Below, piece by piece: positions 35,970 to 46,500 of a DNA stretch of 64,000 nt; the stretch's first letter is position 1, and each line of letters opens with the position of its first letter. The stretch covers positions 82,119 through 146,118 of the forward strand of contig JADGDU010000006.1 in NCBI GenBank assembly GCA_016744705.1, written 5' to 3'. Both the position numbers and the translations under genes were made by a program. The DNA is from Candidatus Krumholzibacteriia bacterium (GTDB lineage Bacteria; Krumholzibacteriota; Krumholzibacteriia; LZORAL124-64-63). The notes under the pieces are model-generated. The model had not been told where the DNA came from. It did not search any database and saw only the letters and a program-made list of their open reading frames with translations.

Positions 35970-36917
35970 ATGAAAGATACAGTTGTAGTAGCCGTGGGTG
36001 GAAATTCCATCATTCGGGATGAAGCCCACAAGACAGTGGCAGATCAATATGACTCTGTTGCCGAAACTTGTGTGCACTTAGCGGACATTGTTGAAGCTGG
36101 CTACCGGCTGGTCATCTGCCACGGAAATGGACCCCAGGTGGGGTTCATTCTTCGGCGGTCGGCCATCGCCTTTGATGCGGCCGGCCTGCATGAAGTTCCT
36201 CTGTCCAGTTGTGTGGCAGATACGCAGGGTGCCATCGGTTTCCAGATCCAACAGGCTTTGGAAATTGAATTGAAAAAACGGGGCATTAACAAAAAGACGG
36301 CCACCATCGTTACGCGTGTGGTTGTCGATTCTGCAGACTCCGGTTTTCAGAATCCCACCAAGCCTATTGGCTCTTTTTTCACCAAGGAAAAAGTGGATCA
36401 GATTCAGGAGTCATACCCGGATTGGAAATTTGTCGAAGATTCGGGTCGTGGATTCCGCCGTGTGGTGGCTTCTCCTGTGCCGGAAGAGATAGTGGAACTG
36501 GATGTTATCAAAGATGTTGTGGATAGGGACTATGTGGTCATCGCTTGTGGCGGTGGTGGCATCCCAGTGATCCGCACCAACGATGGATTCGAAGCTGTGG
36601 ATGCTGTGATCGATAAAGATCTGGCTTCTGCTCTTCTGTCCGAAAAGATCAATGCAAAACGATTCATCATTTCCACCGGCGTCCAACATGTGTGTTTGAA
36701 CTTCGGGCAGGCTGATGAGAAGAAATTGGAACACATTGGTCTGGACGAGTTGAAACAGTACGTTAAGGAAGGTCATTTTGCCGCCGGTAGCATGCTGCCC
36801 AAAATCGAAGCGGCCATCGACTTTATAGAAAAGGGTGGCGAAGAAGTCATCATCACCGCGCCTGAATATCTCAAGGACGCCGTGAACCACAAAACTGGAA
36901 CCATCGTCACCAAGTGA
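35970..36917 (+). CDS. arcC: Carbamate kinase
   Basis: 315 residues. Amino-acid-kinase motifs are VVAVGGNSIIRDEAHKT, CHGNGPQVGFILRRS, SGRGFRRVVASPVPEEI, CGGGGIPVIR, DKDLASALLSEKINA and AAGSMLPKIEAAIDFIEKGG, all typical of ArcC/YqeA. It converts carbamoyl phosphate and ADP to ATP, carbamate then falling to ammonia and CO2. In this operon it is the energy-yielding step after YgeW. The second in-frame ATG (35970) is chosen since GAGGGA precedes it; using the ATG at 35958 would overlap ygeY by four bases. Confidence 0.93.
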   Translation: MKDTVVVAVGGNSIIRDEAHKTVADQYDSVAETCVHLADIVEAGYRLVICHGNGPQVGFILRRSAIAFDAAGLHEVPLSSCVADTQGAIGFQIQQALEIELKKRGINKKTATIVTRVVVDSADSGFQNPTKPIGSFFTKEKVDQIQESYPDWKFVEDSGRGFRRVVASPVPEEIVELDVIKDVVDRDYVVIACGGGGIPVIRTNDGFEAVDAVIDKDLASALLSEKINAKRFIISTGVQHVCLNFGQADEKKLEHIGLDELKQYVKEGHFAAGSMLPKIEAAIDFIEKGGEEVIITAPEYLKDAVNHKTGTIVTK

Positions 36918-36933
36918 ATCTAAGGAGATTGCC

Positions 36934-38130
36934 ATGAGCCGAATTTGCACAAACGAGTTGATCAAGAAACTGGGTTTGCTGAACACCGAGAATATGTATC
37001 TCAACGACTTCCTGCACACCTGGGACAAAACAGATCAGGAACTGTCCGCCATTTATACCGTGGCCACCATTCTTGAAGATATGCGGAAAGATAATATCTC
37101 TTCCAAAGTTTTCGATAGTGGTTTGGGTATTTCGCTGTTCCGCGACAATTCCACTCGCACCCGTTTCAGCTTTGCCAGCGCCTGCAACCTGCTGGGCCTG
37201 GAAGTTCAGGATCTGGATGAGGGTAAATCACAGGTCGCCCATGGCGAGACCGTGCGTGAAACCGCCAACATGGTTTCCTTCATGGCCGACATCATCGGTA
37301 TCCGCGATGACATGTACATTGGCAAGGGCCATGAATACATGAAAGAAGTGGCGAAGTCCATTGAGGTTGGTCATCAGGAAGGTGTTCTCGAGCAACGCCC
37401 CACGGTGGTGAACCTGCAGTGTGATGTTGATCACCCCACCCAGTCCATGTCCGACATGCTTCACATCATCAATACCTTTGGTGGCGTAGAAAACCTGAAG
37501 GGTAAAAAGATTGCCATGACCTGGGCTTATTCACCCTCGTACGGCAAACCTCTTTCCGTTCCTCAGGGCATCATCGGCCTGATGACTCGGTTCGGAATGG
37601 ATGTTTCTTTGGCTCACCCCGAAGGCTACGAAGTGATGCCTGAAGTGGAAGAAATTGCCCGGCTGAATGCCGAAGCATCCGGAGGCTCCTTCACTAAAGC
37701 GGCCAGTATGGGCGACGCCTTTGCTGATGCCGATATCGTTTACCCCAAAAGCTGGGCTCCGTTTGTGGCCATGGAAAAACGGACCGACTTGTATGGCAAA
37801 GGCGACCAGGATGGAATCAACGCTCTGGAAAAAGAACTGCTCAAGCAAAACGCTCTGCATAAAGACTGGGAGTGCACGGAAGAGCTGATGGCCAAGACCA
37901 AAAACGGAAAAGCTTTGTACATGCATTGTCTTCCCGCAGACATCACTGGCGTTTCCTGTGATGAGGGTGAAGTGGCCGCATCGGTGTTCGACCGGTACCG
38001 GGTGCCTCTGTATAAAGAGGCCAGTTACAAGCCATATATCATCGCTGCCATGATTTTCCTGAGTAAATTCAAGAACCCGGCAGATACGTTTGCGGCTCTG
38101 ATGAAACAAGATAAGAATCGGATTCTTTAA
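36934..38130 (+). CDS. ygeW: Knotted carbamoyltransferase YgeW
   Basis: 398 residues, close to E. coli YgeW (396). Carbamoyl-phosphate binding segment STRTRFSFASACNLLG (about 70-85), then KSQVAHGETVRETANMVSFM, QCDVDHPTQSMSDMLHI and HCLPADITG. The family binds carbamoyl phosphate in a knotted fold. In the purine cluster it is thought to move a carbamoyl group from a ureido intermediate to phosphate, feeding carbamate kinase. AAGGAG is seven bases before the ATG, 16 bases after arcC. Confidence 0.93.
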   Translation: MSRICTNELIKKLGLLNTENMYLNDFLHTWDKTDQELSAIYTVATILEDMRKDNISSKVFDSGLGISLFRDNSTRTRFSFASACNLLGLEVQDLDEGKSQVAHGETVRETANMVSFMADIIGIRDDMYIGKGHEYMKEVAKSIEVGHQEGVLEQRPTVVNLQCDVDHPTQSMSDMLHIINTFGGVENLKGKKIAMTWAYSPSYGKPLSVPQGIIGLMTRFGMDVSLAHPEGYEVMPEVEEIARLNAEASGGSFTKAASMGDAFADADIVYPKSWAPFVAMEKRTDLYGKGDQDGINALEKELLKQNALHKDWECTEELMAKTKNGKALYMHCLPADITGVSCDEGEVAASVFDRYRVPLYKEASYKPYIIAAMIFLSKFKNPADTFAALMKQDKNRIL

Positions 38131-38202
38131 AAGTTTCGTACACTGTGATACTATCGGAGTCTGGAATGTCATTGAGTTAAACAACGAACAGGCAGGTGGG
38201 TC

Positions 38203-40779
38203 ATGATTAGATTTTCACTGAACGGCAAGGATATTGAATACACAGGCGATCCCGAAGAATCATTACTTCAGTGGTTGCGATTCGAGACGGAAGTGAAAAG
38301 CGTCAAGGACGGCTGCTCTGGTCAAGGGACCTGCGGCGCCTGCATCGTTGAACTCAATGGAAAACCCAGCTTGGCCTGTTGCAAAACTATGGGCAAGCTG
38401 GAGAATGCAACAATTACCACACTGGAAGGCATGCCTGAATTGACCAGGCAAATTCTGGGTGAGGCCTTTGTGGCCTCGGGCGCCGTCCAGTGTGGTTTTT
38501 GTAGCCCGGGTATGTTGACCCGGACGAAGCTGCTGCTGGATAAAAACCCCAATCCTACCCGGGAACAAGTCACCAAAAAAATCAAATCCCATTTGTGTCG
38601 CTGCACCGGATACGTCAAGATCGTTGATGCGATCATGATGGCATCGGAAGCGATTCGAGAGGGCAAAACTATTACTTCCAATGAGGGAGCCCAATTGGGC
38701 TCATCTCCGCGAAAGTTGCAGGCCTTGGAGCGTGCAGTGGGAGATCCTCTGTTTATTGGTGGTATGAAATTCGACAATATGCTTCATGGGACGCTGCATT
38801 TCAGCGAGCATCCCAGGGCTAGGATTGTTCGTATTGATACCTCCAAAGCCGAGGCTTTGGAGGGTGTTGTTCGGATCTTTACGGCCAAGGACATCCCCGG
38901 CAGCCGCAAAGTGGGTATCGTGATCAACGATTGGGATATGTACATCGCCGAGGGTGAGACCACCCGGTACATCGGTGATGTGTTGGCTATGGTTGTGGCC
39001 GAAAACAAACGCATCTCCCGTGAGGCATCGGCCTTGATCGAGGTTGAGTACGAAGTGCTGGAGCCCGTGACCGATGTGCACGAGGCCTTGAAGGATAAGA
39101 TCAAGGTTCACGAAGGTGGCAACCTGCTCAAAGAAACCACCATCTGCTACGGTGAGAATGTGGATGAGGTATTTGCCAATTCTAAATACGTGGTGAAAGA
39201 GACTTTCACGACTCAGGTCGTTGAACATGCTTTCATGGAACTGGAAAGTTCTGTGTCCCAGTATGAAGATGGGCGCCTCACGGTTTATTCTCAGGGCCAG
39301 GGTATTTTTGAGGACCGGAGCCAAATTTCGAAAATGTTGGGGCTGGATATCAAAGACCTCAACGTCAAGTTGGTTCCTGCCGGTGGAGCCTTTGGCGGCA
39401 AGGAAGATCTGACTGTACAGGGTCATGCCGCATTGGGCGCTTACCATTTGAAAACTGCCGTCAAGGTCAAACTGGACCGGACGGAGTCCATGCGGATGCA
39501 CCCCAAACGTCATCCTATGATCATGGATTACACCCTGGGCTGCGATGCTGATGGAAAGTTCACTGCATTGCATGCTCGTATTCTGGGTGATACCGGCGCT
39601 TATGCTTCGGTGGGTGGCCCGGTTATGGAAAGAGCCGCTACCCATGCCGGTGGTGCTTATTACATTCCCCACATCGACGTCAAATCCAAAGCGGTTTACA
39701 CCAACAATGTTGTCTGTGGTGCCTTCCGGGGGTTCGGTGTCAACCAAGTCACCTTCGCCATTGAAGGCATGATTGATGAACTCTGCGCTCAAACAGGTTT
39801 TGATCGCTGGGAGATTCGGTATAAAAACGCCCTGGATAAAGGTTTAAAAACCACCAGCGGTCATAAGTTGCGCAAAGAAGTGGGCCTCAAAAAGACCCTG
39901 GAACTGGTCAAAAAAGACTACGACAGTGGCAACGTGACAGGCCTGGCCTGCGGTATCAAAAACTGCGGTATTGGTAACGGCGTGCCTGAGTTGAGCGAAG
40001 CCCGCATTGAAATTCTGGCCGACGAGAAAATCAAGCTGTACCACGGCTGGAGCGAAATGGGGCAGGGCATCGACACCGTGGCCCAGCAAATGCTTTGCCA
40101 GTGCATCGGTTTGGACACTCTTGATAATATTGAAGTTATTGTTGCTACTGATAGCGAAACCAAGGCTGGAAATACCACTGCCAGCCGTGGGACGTTCCTG
40201 GTTGGCAAAGCTGTTCTGGCTGCCGCTGAAGATCTGATAAAAGATCTGAAAACCCAGAGCCTGAGTGATCTGGCCGGCAAAACTTACGACGGATCTTACC
40301 TCTGTGACTGGACCACCTCCTCAGATTTTGATGGTGATGTCATCAGTCACTTTGCCTACAGTTTCGCCACCCAGTTGGTGACCCTGAGTGATGAAGGAAA
40401 AATCACCAAGGTGACGGCTGCCCATGATAGCGGCATCGTCGTTAATCCTAAACTCTACGAAGGTCAGATTGAAGGCGGCGTGGTGATGGGACTGGGTTAT
40501 GCCCTGTCTGAAAACCTGGTGCTGGATAAGGGCCATATTGCAGATAATCGTTTCCGGAGTCTTGGTTTGCTGCGTTCCACCGATGTGCCGGAAATTGAAG
40601 TGATCCCTGTGGAGATCTTTGATACCGATGCGCCATTCGGAGCCAAGGGTGTGGGCGAAATTTGCTGTATCCCCACGGCGGCCGCCGCTGCTGGTGCCTA
40701 TCGTGAATTTGATGGCCATAAGCGGGTCATCTTGCCTATCGCCGCTTTGGAAAAACCCACTGCGGTTTTAAAAAAATAA
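38203..40779 (+). CDS. xdhD: XdhD-like molybdenum hydroxylase: fused 2Fe-2S and Mo-binding subunits
   Basis: 858 residues. The N-terminal ~155 hold two 2Fe-2S clusters: CSGQGTCGACIVEL with a following CC (about 37-59), and CGFCSPGMLTRTKLL with CRCTGY (about 97-137). The rest is the Mo-binding subunit: GGAFGGKEDLTVQGHAALGA (about 393), FRGFGVNQVTFAIEG, YHGWSEMGQGIDTVAQQML, and the active-site Glu in KGVGEICCIPTAAAAAG (near 816). This is the XdhD (E. coli, 956 residues) arrangement of selenium-linked hydroxylases. No FAD domain is present; a FAD subunit must come from elsewhere (18285 or 58021). It is predicted to oxidise or reduce a purine. Confidence 0.9.
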   Translation: MIRFSLNGKDIEYTGDPEESLLQWLRFETEVKSVKDGCSGQGTCGACIVELNGKPSLACCKTMGKLENATITTLEGMPELTRQILGEAFVASGAVQCGFCSPGMLTRTKLLLDKNPNPTREQVTKKIKSHLCRCTGYVKIVDAIMMASEAIREGKTITSNEGAQLGSSPRKLQALERAVGDPLFIGGMKFDNMLHGTLHFSEHPRARIVRIDTSKAEALEGVVRIFTAKDIPGSRKVGIVINDWDMYIAEGETTRYIGDVLAMVVAENKRISREASALIEVEYEVLEPVTDVHEALKDKIKVHEGGNLLKETTICYGENVDEVFANSKYVVKETFTTQVVEHAFMELESSVSQYEDGRLTVYSQGQGIFEDRSQISKMLGLDIKDLNVKLVPAGGAFGGKEDLTVQGHAALGAYHLKTAVKVKLDRTESMRMHPKRHPMIMDYTLGCDADGKFTALHARILGDTGAYASVGGPVMERAATHAGGAYYIPHIDVKSKAVYTNNVVCGAFRGFGVNQVTFAIEGMIDELCAQTGFDRWEIRYKNALDKGLKTTSGHKLRKEVGLKKTLELVKKDYDSGNVTGLACGIKNCGIGNGVPELSEARIEILADEKIKLYHGWSEMGQGIDTVAQQMLCQCIGLDTLDNIEVIVATDSETKAGNTTASRGTFLVGKAVLAAAEDLIKDLKTQSLSDLAGKTYDGSYLCDWTTSSDFDGDVISHFAYSFATQLVTLSDEGKITKVTAAHDSGIVVNPKLYEGQIEGGVVMGLGYALSENLVLDKGHIADNRFRSLGLLRSTDVPEIEVIPVEIFDTDAPFGAKGVGEICCIPTAAAAAGAYREFDGHKRVILPIAALEKPTAVLKK

Positions 40780-40807
40780 AACCTGTAACAATGCTGACGG
40801 AGGAATC

Positions 40808-42091
40808 ATGTCGCTCTATCTGAAAAACGCCCGGTTCATTGATTGGCAATCGCTCAAAATCCAGTCTGCCAACATCAAGGTGGACGAAGGAGTGTCCGGG
40901 GGGATTTCATTTGTGGACAGCATTCCCTCAACCGGAGGATCTGATTCTTCCGTCAGGGTCATTGATTGCAAGGGAAAATTTGTTACCAAAGCTTTTGGCT
41001 GCGGTCACCATCACATTTATTCCACTCTGGCCCGGGGGATGCCGGCACCCAAAAAAATCCCCATGAATTTCCAGGAAATTTTGACTTACGTCTGGTGGCA
41101 TGTGGACAAATGCCTGGATAAAGACATGATCGAAGCCAGCGCCTTGGCGTCGGCTCTCTATTGTGCCAAAAACGGTATCACTTTCATCATCGACCACCAT
41201 GCCTCTCCTTTCAACATTGAAGGCTCCCTAACCACCATTGCCGATGCCTTCGACAAGGTGGGAGTCTCTCACCTGTTGTGTTATGAGCTGTCTGATCGCG
41301 ACGGAGAGGGCCCTCGTGAAGCAGGGCTAGCCGAGCATGAACGTTTCCTCGCGGGAGGCGGACAGGGCCACGTGGGGCTACATGCGTCTTTTACAGTGGG
41401 GGATGACCTGCTGAAACGTTCGGTGGAGCTGGCTCAGAAGCACGGGACCGGATTGCATATTCATGTGGCGGAAGACAAAGCAGACCAAGTGGCCTGCTTG
41501 AAGGACCACAATACGCGGGTCGTCAAACGACTTCATGAGGCAGGCGGATTATCCCTTCCGCAAACCATTCTGGGACACTGCATCCATTTGGATGATGAAG
41601 AAAAAGAGATTATCCGCTCCACCGAAGCCTGGGTTGTGCAGAACACCGAAAGCAATCTGAACAACAACGTGGGCCTGGCTAACTACAACGAAATTTCTGA
41701 AAAGATCATGCTGGGTACTGACGGTATGCACTGCGATATGTTGCGTAGCGCCAAGGCCACGTTCCTGTCGGGGCAACCTGTAGAGGGAACAGGCTTTGAT
41801 ACGGCCTACGCCCGATTCCGGAATGTGCATCGGTATATAGCCGAGTGCGGATTCAAAGGTGATACGGACAACAACCTGGTAGTCCTGGATTACGATTCCC
41901 CTACGGAACTGACGGACGATAACTTCCTCGGGCATTTCGTTTATGGGATCAATTCCTCCCATGTGGAAACGGTTGTGGCCCAGGGTAAGGTCATCGTCGA
42001 AGACCGTGTTCTGAAAACTGCCGATGAGGCCGAGATATTGGATTATGCCCGGCAGATGGGGAACAAACTCTGGGCCGAGATGAAAAAATAA
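40808..42091 (+). CDS. ssnA: SsnA-type aminohydrolase
   Basis: 427 residues, metallo-dependent hydrolase. Motifs are FGCGHHHIYSTLARGMPAPK, IIDHHASPFNIEGSL, LHIHVAEDKADQVA, LGHCIHLDDEEK, WVVQNTESNLNNNVG and the Asp in GTDGMHCDM. It corresponds to SsnA, always found with ygfK and hyuA in selenium-linked purine clusters, and probably opens or deaminates a dihydropurine-type ring. GGAGG lies six bases upstream; 28 bases separate it from xdhD and five bases from hyuA. Confidence 0.9.
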   Translation: MSLYLKNARFIDWQSLKIQSANIKVDEGVSGGISFVDSIPSTGGSDSSVRVIDCKGKFVTKAFGCGHHHIYSTLARGMPAPKKIPMNFQEILTYVWWHVDKCLDKDMIEASALASALYCAKNGITFIIDHHASPFNIEGSLTTIADAFDKVGVSHLLCYELSDRDGEGPREAGLAEHERFLAGGGQGHVGLHASFTVGDDLLKRSVELAQKHGTGLHIHVAEDKADQVACLKDHNTRVVKRLHEAGGLSLPQTILGHCIHLDDEEKEIIRSTEAWVVQNTESNLNNNVGLANYNEISEKIMLGTDGMHCDMLRSAKATFLSGQPVEGTGFDTAYARFRNVHRYIAECGFKGDTDNNLVVLDYDSPTELTDDNFLGHFVYGINSSHVETVVAQGKVIVEDRVLKTADEAEILDYARQMGNKLWAEMKK

Positions 42092-42096
42092 TCCAG

Positions 42097-43512
42097 ATGA
42101 GTACTAAAAAGCACATTAAAAATGGAACCCTGGTCACGCCGGAAGGAATTTTTTCCGGCGATGTTCTCACCGATGGCAGCACCATTGCCGCCGTCGGTGA
42201 AGTGGGGCCTGAATCTACTGCAGAAGTCATTGATGCCACGGGTTGTTACGTTTTACCCGGTGGTGTGGATGTGCACACCCATTTGAATCTTAAGCTGGGA
42301 GACCGTCAAGTTTCCGATGGTTTTTATGCGGGCTGTGTGGCTGCGGCCTGGGGTGGAACCACCACCATCATTGACCATCCGGAAGCTGGGCCTGCGGGCT
42401 GCAACCTTCATCATCAGCCTGAATACTATCGAGGCTTGCTGGAAAAAGAGTCCGTTATTGATTACGGCATCCACGGCGTTTTTCAGCATGTGGATGAGGC
42501 CATCTTGGCGGAAATTCCTTCCTTGGTCCAACAGGGCTATTCTTCTGCAAAAGTCTATATGACTTACGGCAACATGTTGGTGCCGGGTGAAGTCCAGCGT
42601 GTACTTGAGGCCATGAAAAATGCTGGTGGTTTGGCGGCTTTCCATGCTGAAGATGATGCGGAGATCAGCAGGCTACGGGCGGAATTTGCCGAGAATGGCC
42701 ATCTGGCTCCTATCTATCATGCCAAAAGCCGCCCTGACTACACTGAGGCTGACAGCATTAAAATCATTGCTGATTTGGCTGCCAAAACCGGAGCGACGGT
42801 TTATATCGTGCACCTGTCCACGGGCAAGGGTTTGGATGTCATTCGGGAGGCCAAAAAATCCGGTGTGAAAATCATTGCCGAAACATGCCCTCAGTATCTC
42901 CTGCTTGACGATTCCTGTTATGAAAAAACAGACGGATTGAAATACATCATGGCACCTCCATTGCGCGAAAAAGGCAATGGCGAGGCTCTGTGGGCCGGCT
43001 TGGCCGATGGTAGCATCAGTGTGGTGGCCACGGATCACTGTTCCTTCTCCTATGCGGATAAGAAAAAATTCTGGCAGGGAGATTTTCGGAAGGCGCCGGG
43101 TGGATCTCCCAGCGTGGAAACACGTCTGCCCCTGCTATTTTCCGAAGGTGTGTTGAAGGGACGATTGAGTTTGCAGCGGTTTGTGGACCTGGTATCTGCG
43201 AATCCTGCCAAAATCATGGGCATCTATCCGCAGAAAGGCGTCTTGCAACCGGGAGCAGACGCAGACCTGATCATTTGGGATCCCGCAGCTGAGAAAATCA
43301 TATCCCCTGAAAGCCTGCACCAACTTTGCGATTATGGCCCTTTTGATGGCATGAACGTAAAAGGTTGGCCCAGGAAGACGATGTTGAGGGGAACAATCAT
43401 TGTGGAAAACGACAGATTCATCGGAAAAAAGGGCAGTGGGCAATTCCTGCAGCGTGCTCCTTTTAAAGATGAAACTTTGTGTAGTTCTGATCATCATGGA
43501 GGCAAACGATGA
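42097..43512 (+). CDS. hyuA: Dihydropyrimidinase/hydantoinase-type hydrolase
   Basis: 471 residues. Cyclic-amidohydrolase motifs are PGGVDVHTHLNLKLGD (His pair), AAAWGGTTTIIDHPEAGP, SSAKVYMTYGNML (the lysine that is carboxylated to bridge two metals), AFHAEDDAEIS, VYIVHLSTGKGLDVI and VVATDHCSFSYADKKKFW. It corresponds to HyuA/YgeZ of the E. coli region and should open a five- or six-membered ureide ring of a purine intermediate. Five bases follow ssnA, and it overlaps ygfK by ATGA, so translation is coupled. Confidence 0.92.
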   Translation: MSTKKHIKNGTLVTPEGIFSGDVLTDGSTIAAVGEVGPESTAEVIDATGCYVLPGGVDVHTHLNLKLGDRQVSDGFYAGCVAAAWGGTTTIIDHPEAGPAGCNLHHQPEYYRGLLEKESVIDYGIHGVFQHVDEAILAEIPSLVQQGYSSAKVYMTYGNMLVPGEVQRVLEAMKNAGGLAAFHAEDDAEISRLRAEFAENGHLAPIYHAKSRPDYTEADSIKIIADLAAKTGATVYIVHLSTGKGLDVIREAKKSGVKIIAETCPQYLLLDDSCYEKTDGLKYIMAPPLREKGNGEALWAGLADGSISVVATDHCSFSYADKKKFWQGDFRKAPGGSPSVETRLPLLFSEGVLKGRLSLQRFVDLVSANPAKIMGIYPQKGVLQPGADADLIIWDPAAEKIISPESLHQLCDYGPFDGMNVKGWPRKTMLRGTIIVENDRFIGKKGSGQFLQRAPFKDETLCSSDHHGGKR

Positions 43513-46500
43513 GTAGCGATCTGTTCACCTGTACTTCTCTGGAATCCCTTTTTAAGTGGGTTTTTGAATACGATAAAACTGGCATGATCCTGGGTATTTC
43601 CAAGGCTCTCTTTTACATCCCAGGTCAGAATGAACCGTTCACTATGGAGCGCTACGGCCAAACTCTGGAAACTCCTTTGGGTCTGGCTGCTGGTCCTCAC
43701 ACTCAGCTTTCTCAGAATATCATTTGTGCTTGGCTCACGGGTGGCCGGTACATGGAATTGAAAACGGTTCAGGTGTTGGATGAACTGGAAGTGACCAAGC
43801 CCTGCATCGACATGTCCGATGAAGGCTATAACTGCGAGTGGTCCCAGGAACTGAAGCTGCATGAATCTTTTGATGAATACCTGAACGCCTGGATCATGCT
43901 GCATGTCTTGCGTGATAAGTTCAATCTGCCGGAAGATCAGAGCGGGTTCATCTTCAACATGAGTGTGGGCTACAACCTGGAAGGGATCATGAGCCCCACC
44001 GTCCAGAAATTCCTGGACATGATGGCCGATTGCACTGAATTGCGGGATAAGAAAATTGAAGAAATTTCCGCCTTCTTCCCTCGTATTAAAGAGATCAACA
44101 TTCCCTCAGAAATTACGCGCAATGTTACGATTTCCACTATGCACGGCTGCCCCCCTGCTGAAACGGAAAAAATTGGTCGCTATTTCATTGAAGACCGCAA
44201 ATTGGATACGACCATTAAGTTGAATCCCACTCTGCTGGGGCCAGAAAAACTTCGGGAAATTCTAAACGACAACCTGGGTTTTGAAACAGTGGTCCCCGAT
44301 TTGGCCTTTGAGCACGATCTGGAATATGAAGCCGGAGTGGCTCTGATCCAATCACTTCTGGAAAGTGCCAAGAAGGTGGGGGTGGCTTTCAATATCAAGC
44401 TGACCAATACTCTCGAAACCACTAATGTCCGGCAAAATCTGCCCAAACATGAAGAGATGGTTTACATGAGTGGGCGTGCACTGCACCCCATCAGTATCAA
44501 TCTGGCGGCCCGGTTGCAAAAAGATTTTAAGGGCAAATTGGATATCTCTTTCTCAGGTGGGGCCGATTGTTTCAACATTTCCGATGTCCTCAAATGTGGT
44601 TTGATGCCAGTGACCATCTGCTCGGATGTTTTGAAGCCTGGCGGGTATGGGCGTATGAGCCAGTATCTGGAAAACATTGAGGCGGATTTCGATAAAGTGG
44701 GCGCCACCAGCATCACCGATTACATGCTGAAGACTTCGGGTCAAGCCACTCTGGAAGAGGCCATCGTCGCGAACCTGACACAGTACGCAGAAGAAGTTAC
44801 GGCCAAAGCTTATTACAACAAAACCGAATATCCCTATGAATCCATCAAGACGGCTCGGGATCTGGAATTCTTTGATTGTGCCGCCGCTCCCTGCATGACG
44901 GAGTGCCCTGCTGGCCAGGAAATCCCCCGCTATCTGAATTATGTGGCTACCGGCGATATGGACCGAGCCTACCAAACTGTGTTGGCCACGAATCCATTCC
45001 CCAATGTTCAGGGTGTTGTATGTGATCACGCGTGCCAGTCAAAATGCACCAGGATCAACTACGAAAAACCCCTGCTCATCCGTGAAGTGAAACGTTACAT
45101 CTCGGATAAATTTGAACGGGATCAATTGAAGCCCGAAGAAGCTAACGGAATTAAAGTGGCCATTATCGGTGGAGGACCTTCCGGTCTCTCATGTGCTCAT
45201 TTCCTGGCTCTGTCTGGCTATGAAATTGATCTCTACGAAGCCAAAGACTTCCTGGGTGGTATGGCAGCTGACGGAATTCCTATCTTCCGTTTGGATGATG
45301 AACGCCTGAAAAAGGATGTTGATGGCATCCTCGCTCTGGGTGTTAAGGCGCACATGAACACCCGGATCACCAAAGAGATGTTCACGGAAATCAGATCTAA
45401 AAGTGATTACGTTTACATTGCTGTAGGCGCCCAGCAGAGCATGCCCCTGGATATTACCGGCATTGACAGTGAGGGCGTATTTGATCAATTGAGTTTCCTC
45501 AGTAAGGTTCGCAAAAACGAAACTATCCCTACGGCAGAAAAAATTGTGGTCATCGGCGCAGGTAATTCAGCTATGGATGCAGCCCGAACCGCCAAACGTC
45601 TGGTGGGTAAGGATGGCGAAGTTGCCATTGTTTACAGGCGCACCCGACGAGAAATGCCCTGTGATCCTGAAGAAGTGCGCGGAGCCTTGGAAGAAGGCAT
45701 CCAATTGGTCGAACTGGCTGCTCCTGAATCCATTGTCGAGGAAAATGGGAAAGTTAAGGGCCTGATGGTGAGCCGCATGAAATTGGGCAAGCCAGATGAT
45801 AGTGGACGTGCCCGGCCCATCAAAATCGAAAATTCCGAATACGTGATTGATGCCGACATCGTGATTCCGGCTATTGGTCAGAAAGTTGTGCTGGATTTCC
45901 TGCCTGGGAACTCCATGACTATCAACGAAAAGACCTATGAAACTGAAATGGCTGATGTCTTTGGTGGTGGGGACGCCTTCCGGGGTGCATCCAGTTTGAT
46001 TCACGCCATTGGTGATGGTCAGAATGTTGCCGTGGAGATCGTTAATCGGGCCGGTAAGGAGCACTTGAAGTTTCATACCCCAACCGATCACCGAAATGTG
46101 GACCTGGATCATTTGCAGGTTTTGCAGGCTCGGCGCGATTTTGGGTCTGGACTGTCGGAAGTGGCTCCTGATGAACGCATCAACTTTGATCTCTTCATGA
46201 GCACGCTCAGTGATGAGGAAGCCACTGAAGAATCGGCCAGATGTTTGCAGTGCGATTTGGTTTGTAATGTCTGCACCACGGTTTGTCCCAACAGAAGTAA
46301 TATGTATTACGAGATGAAGCCGGTGGTCATGCCGGTACAACGTGCGGTCTTGACGGGCAGCAATGTGGAGATCATTCAGGATCAGACCGTTGAAATCAAC
46401 CAGCAGTATCAGATCATCAACATTGGCGATTATTGCAATGAATGCGGCAATTGCACCACTTTCTGTCCTACAAACGGACAACCTTTCCTGGATAAACCCA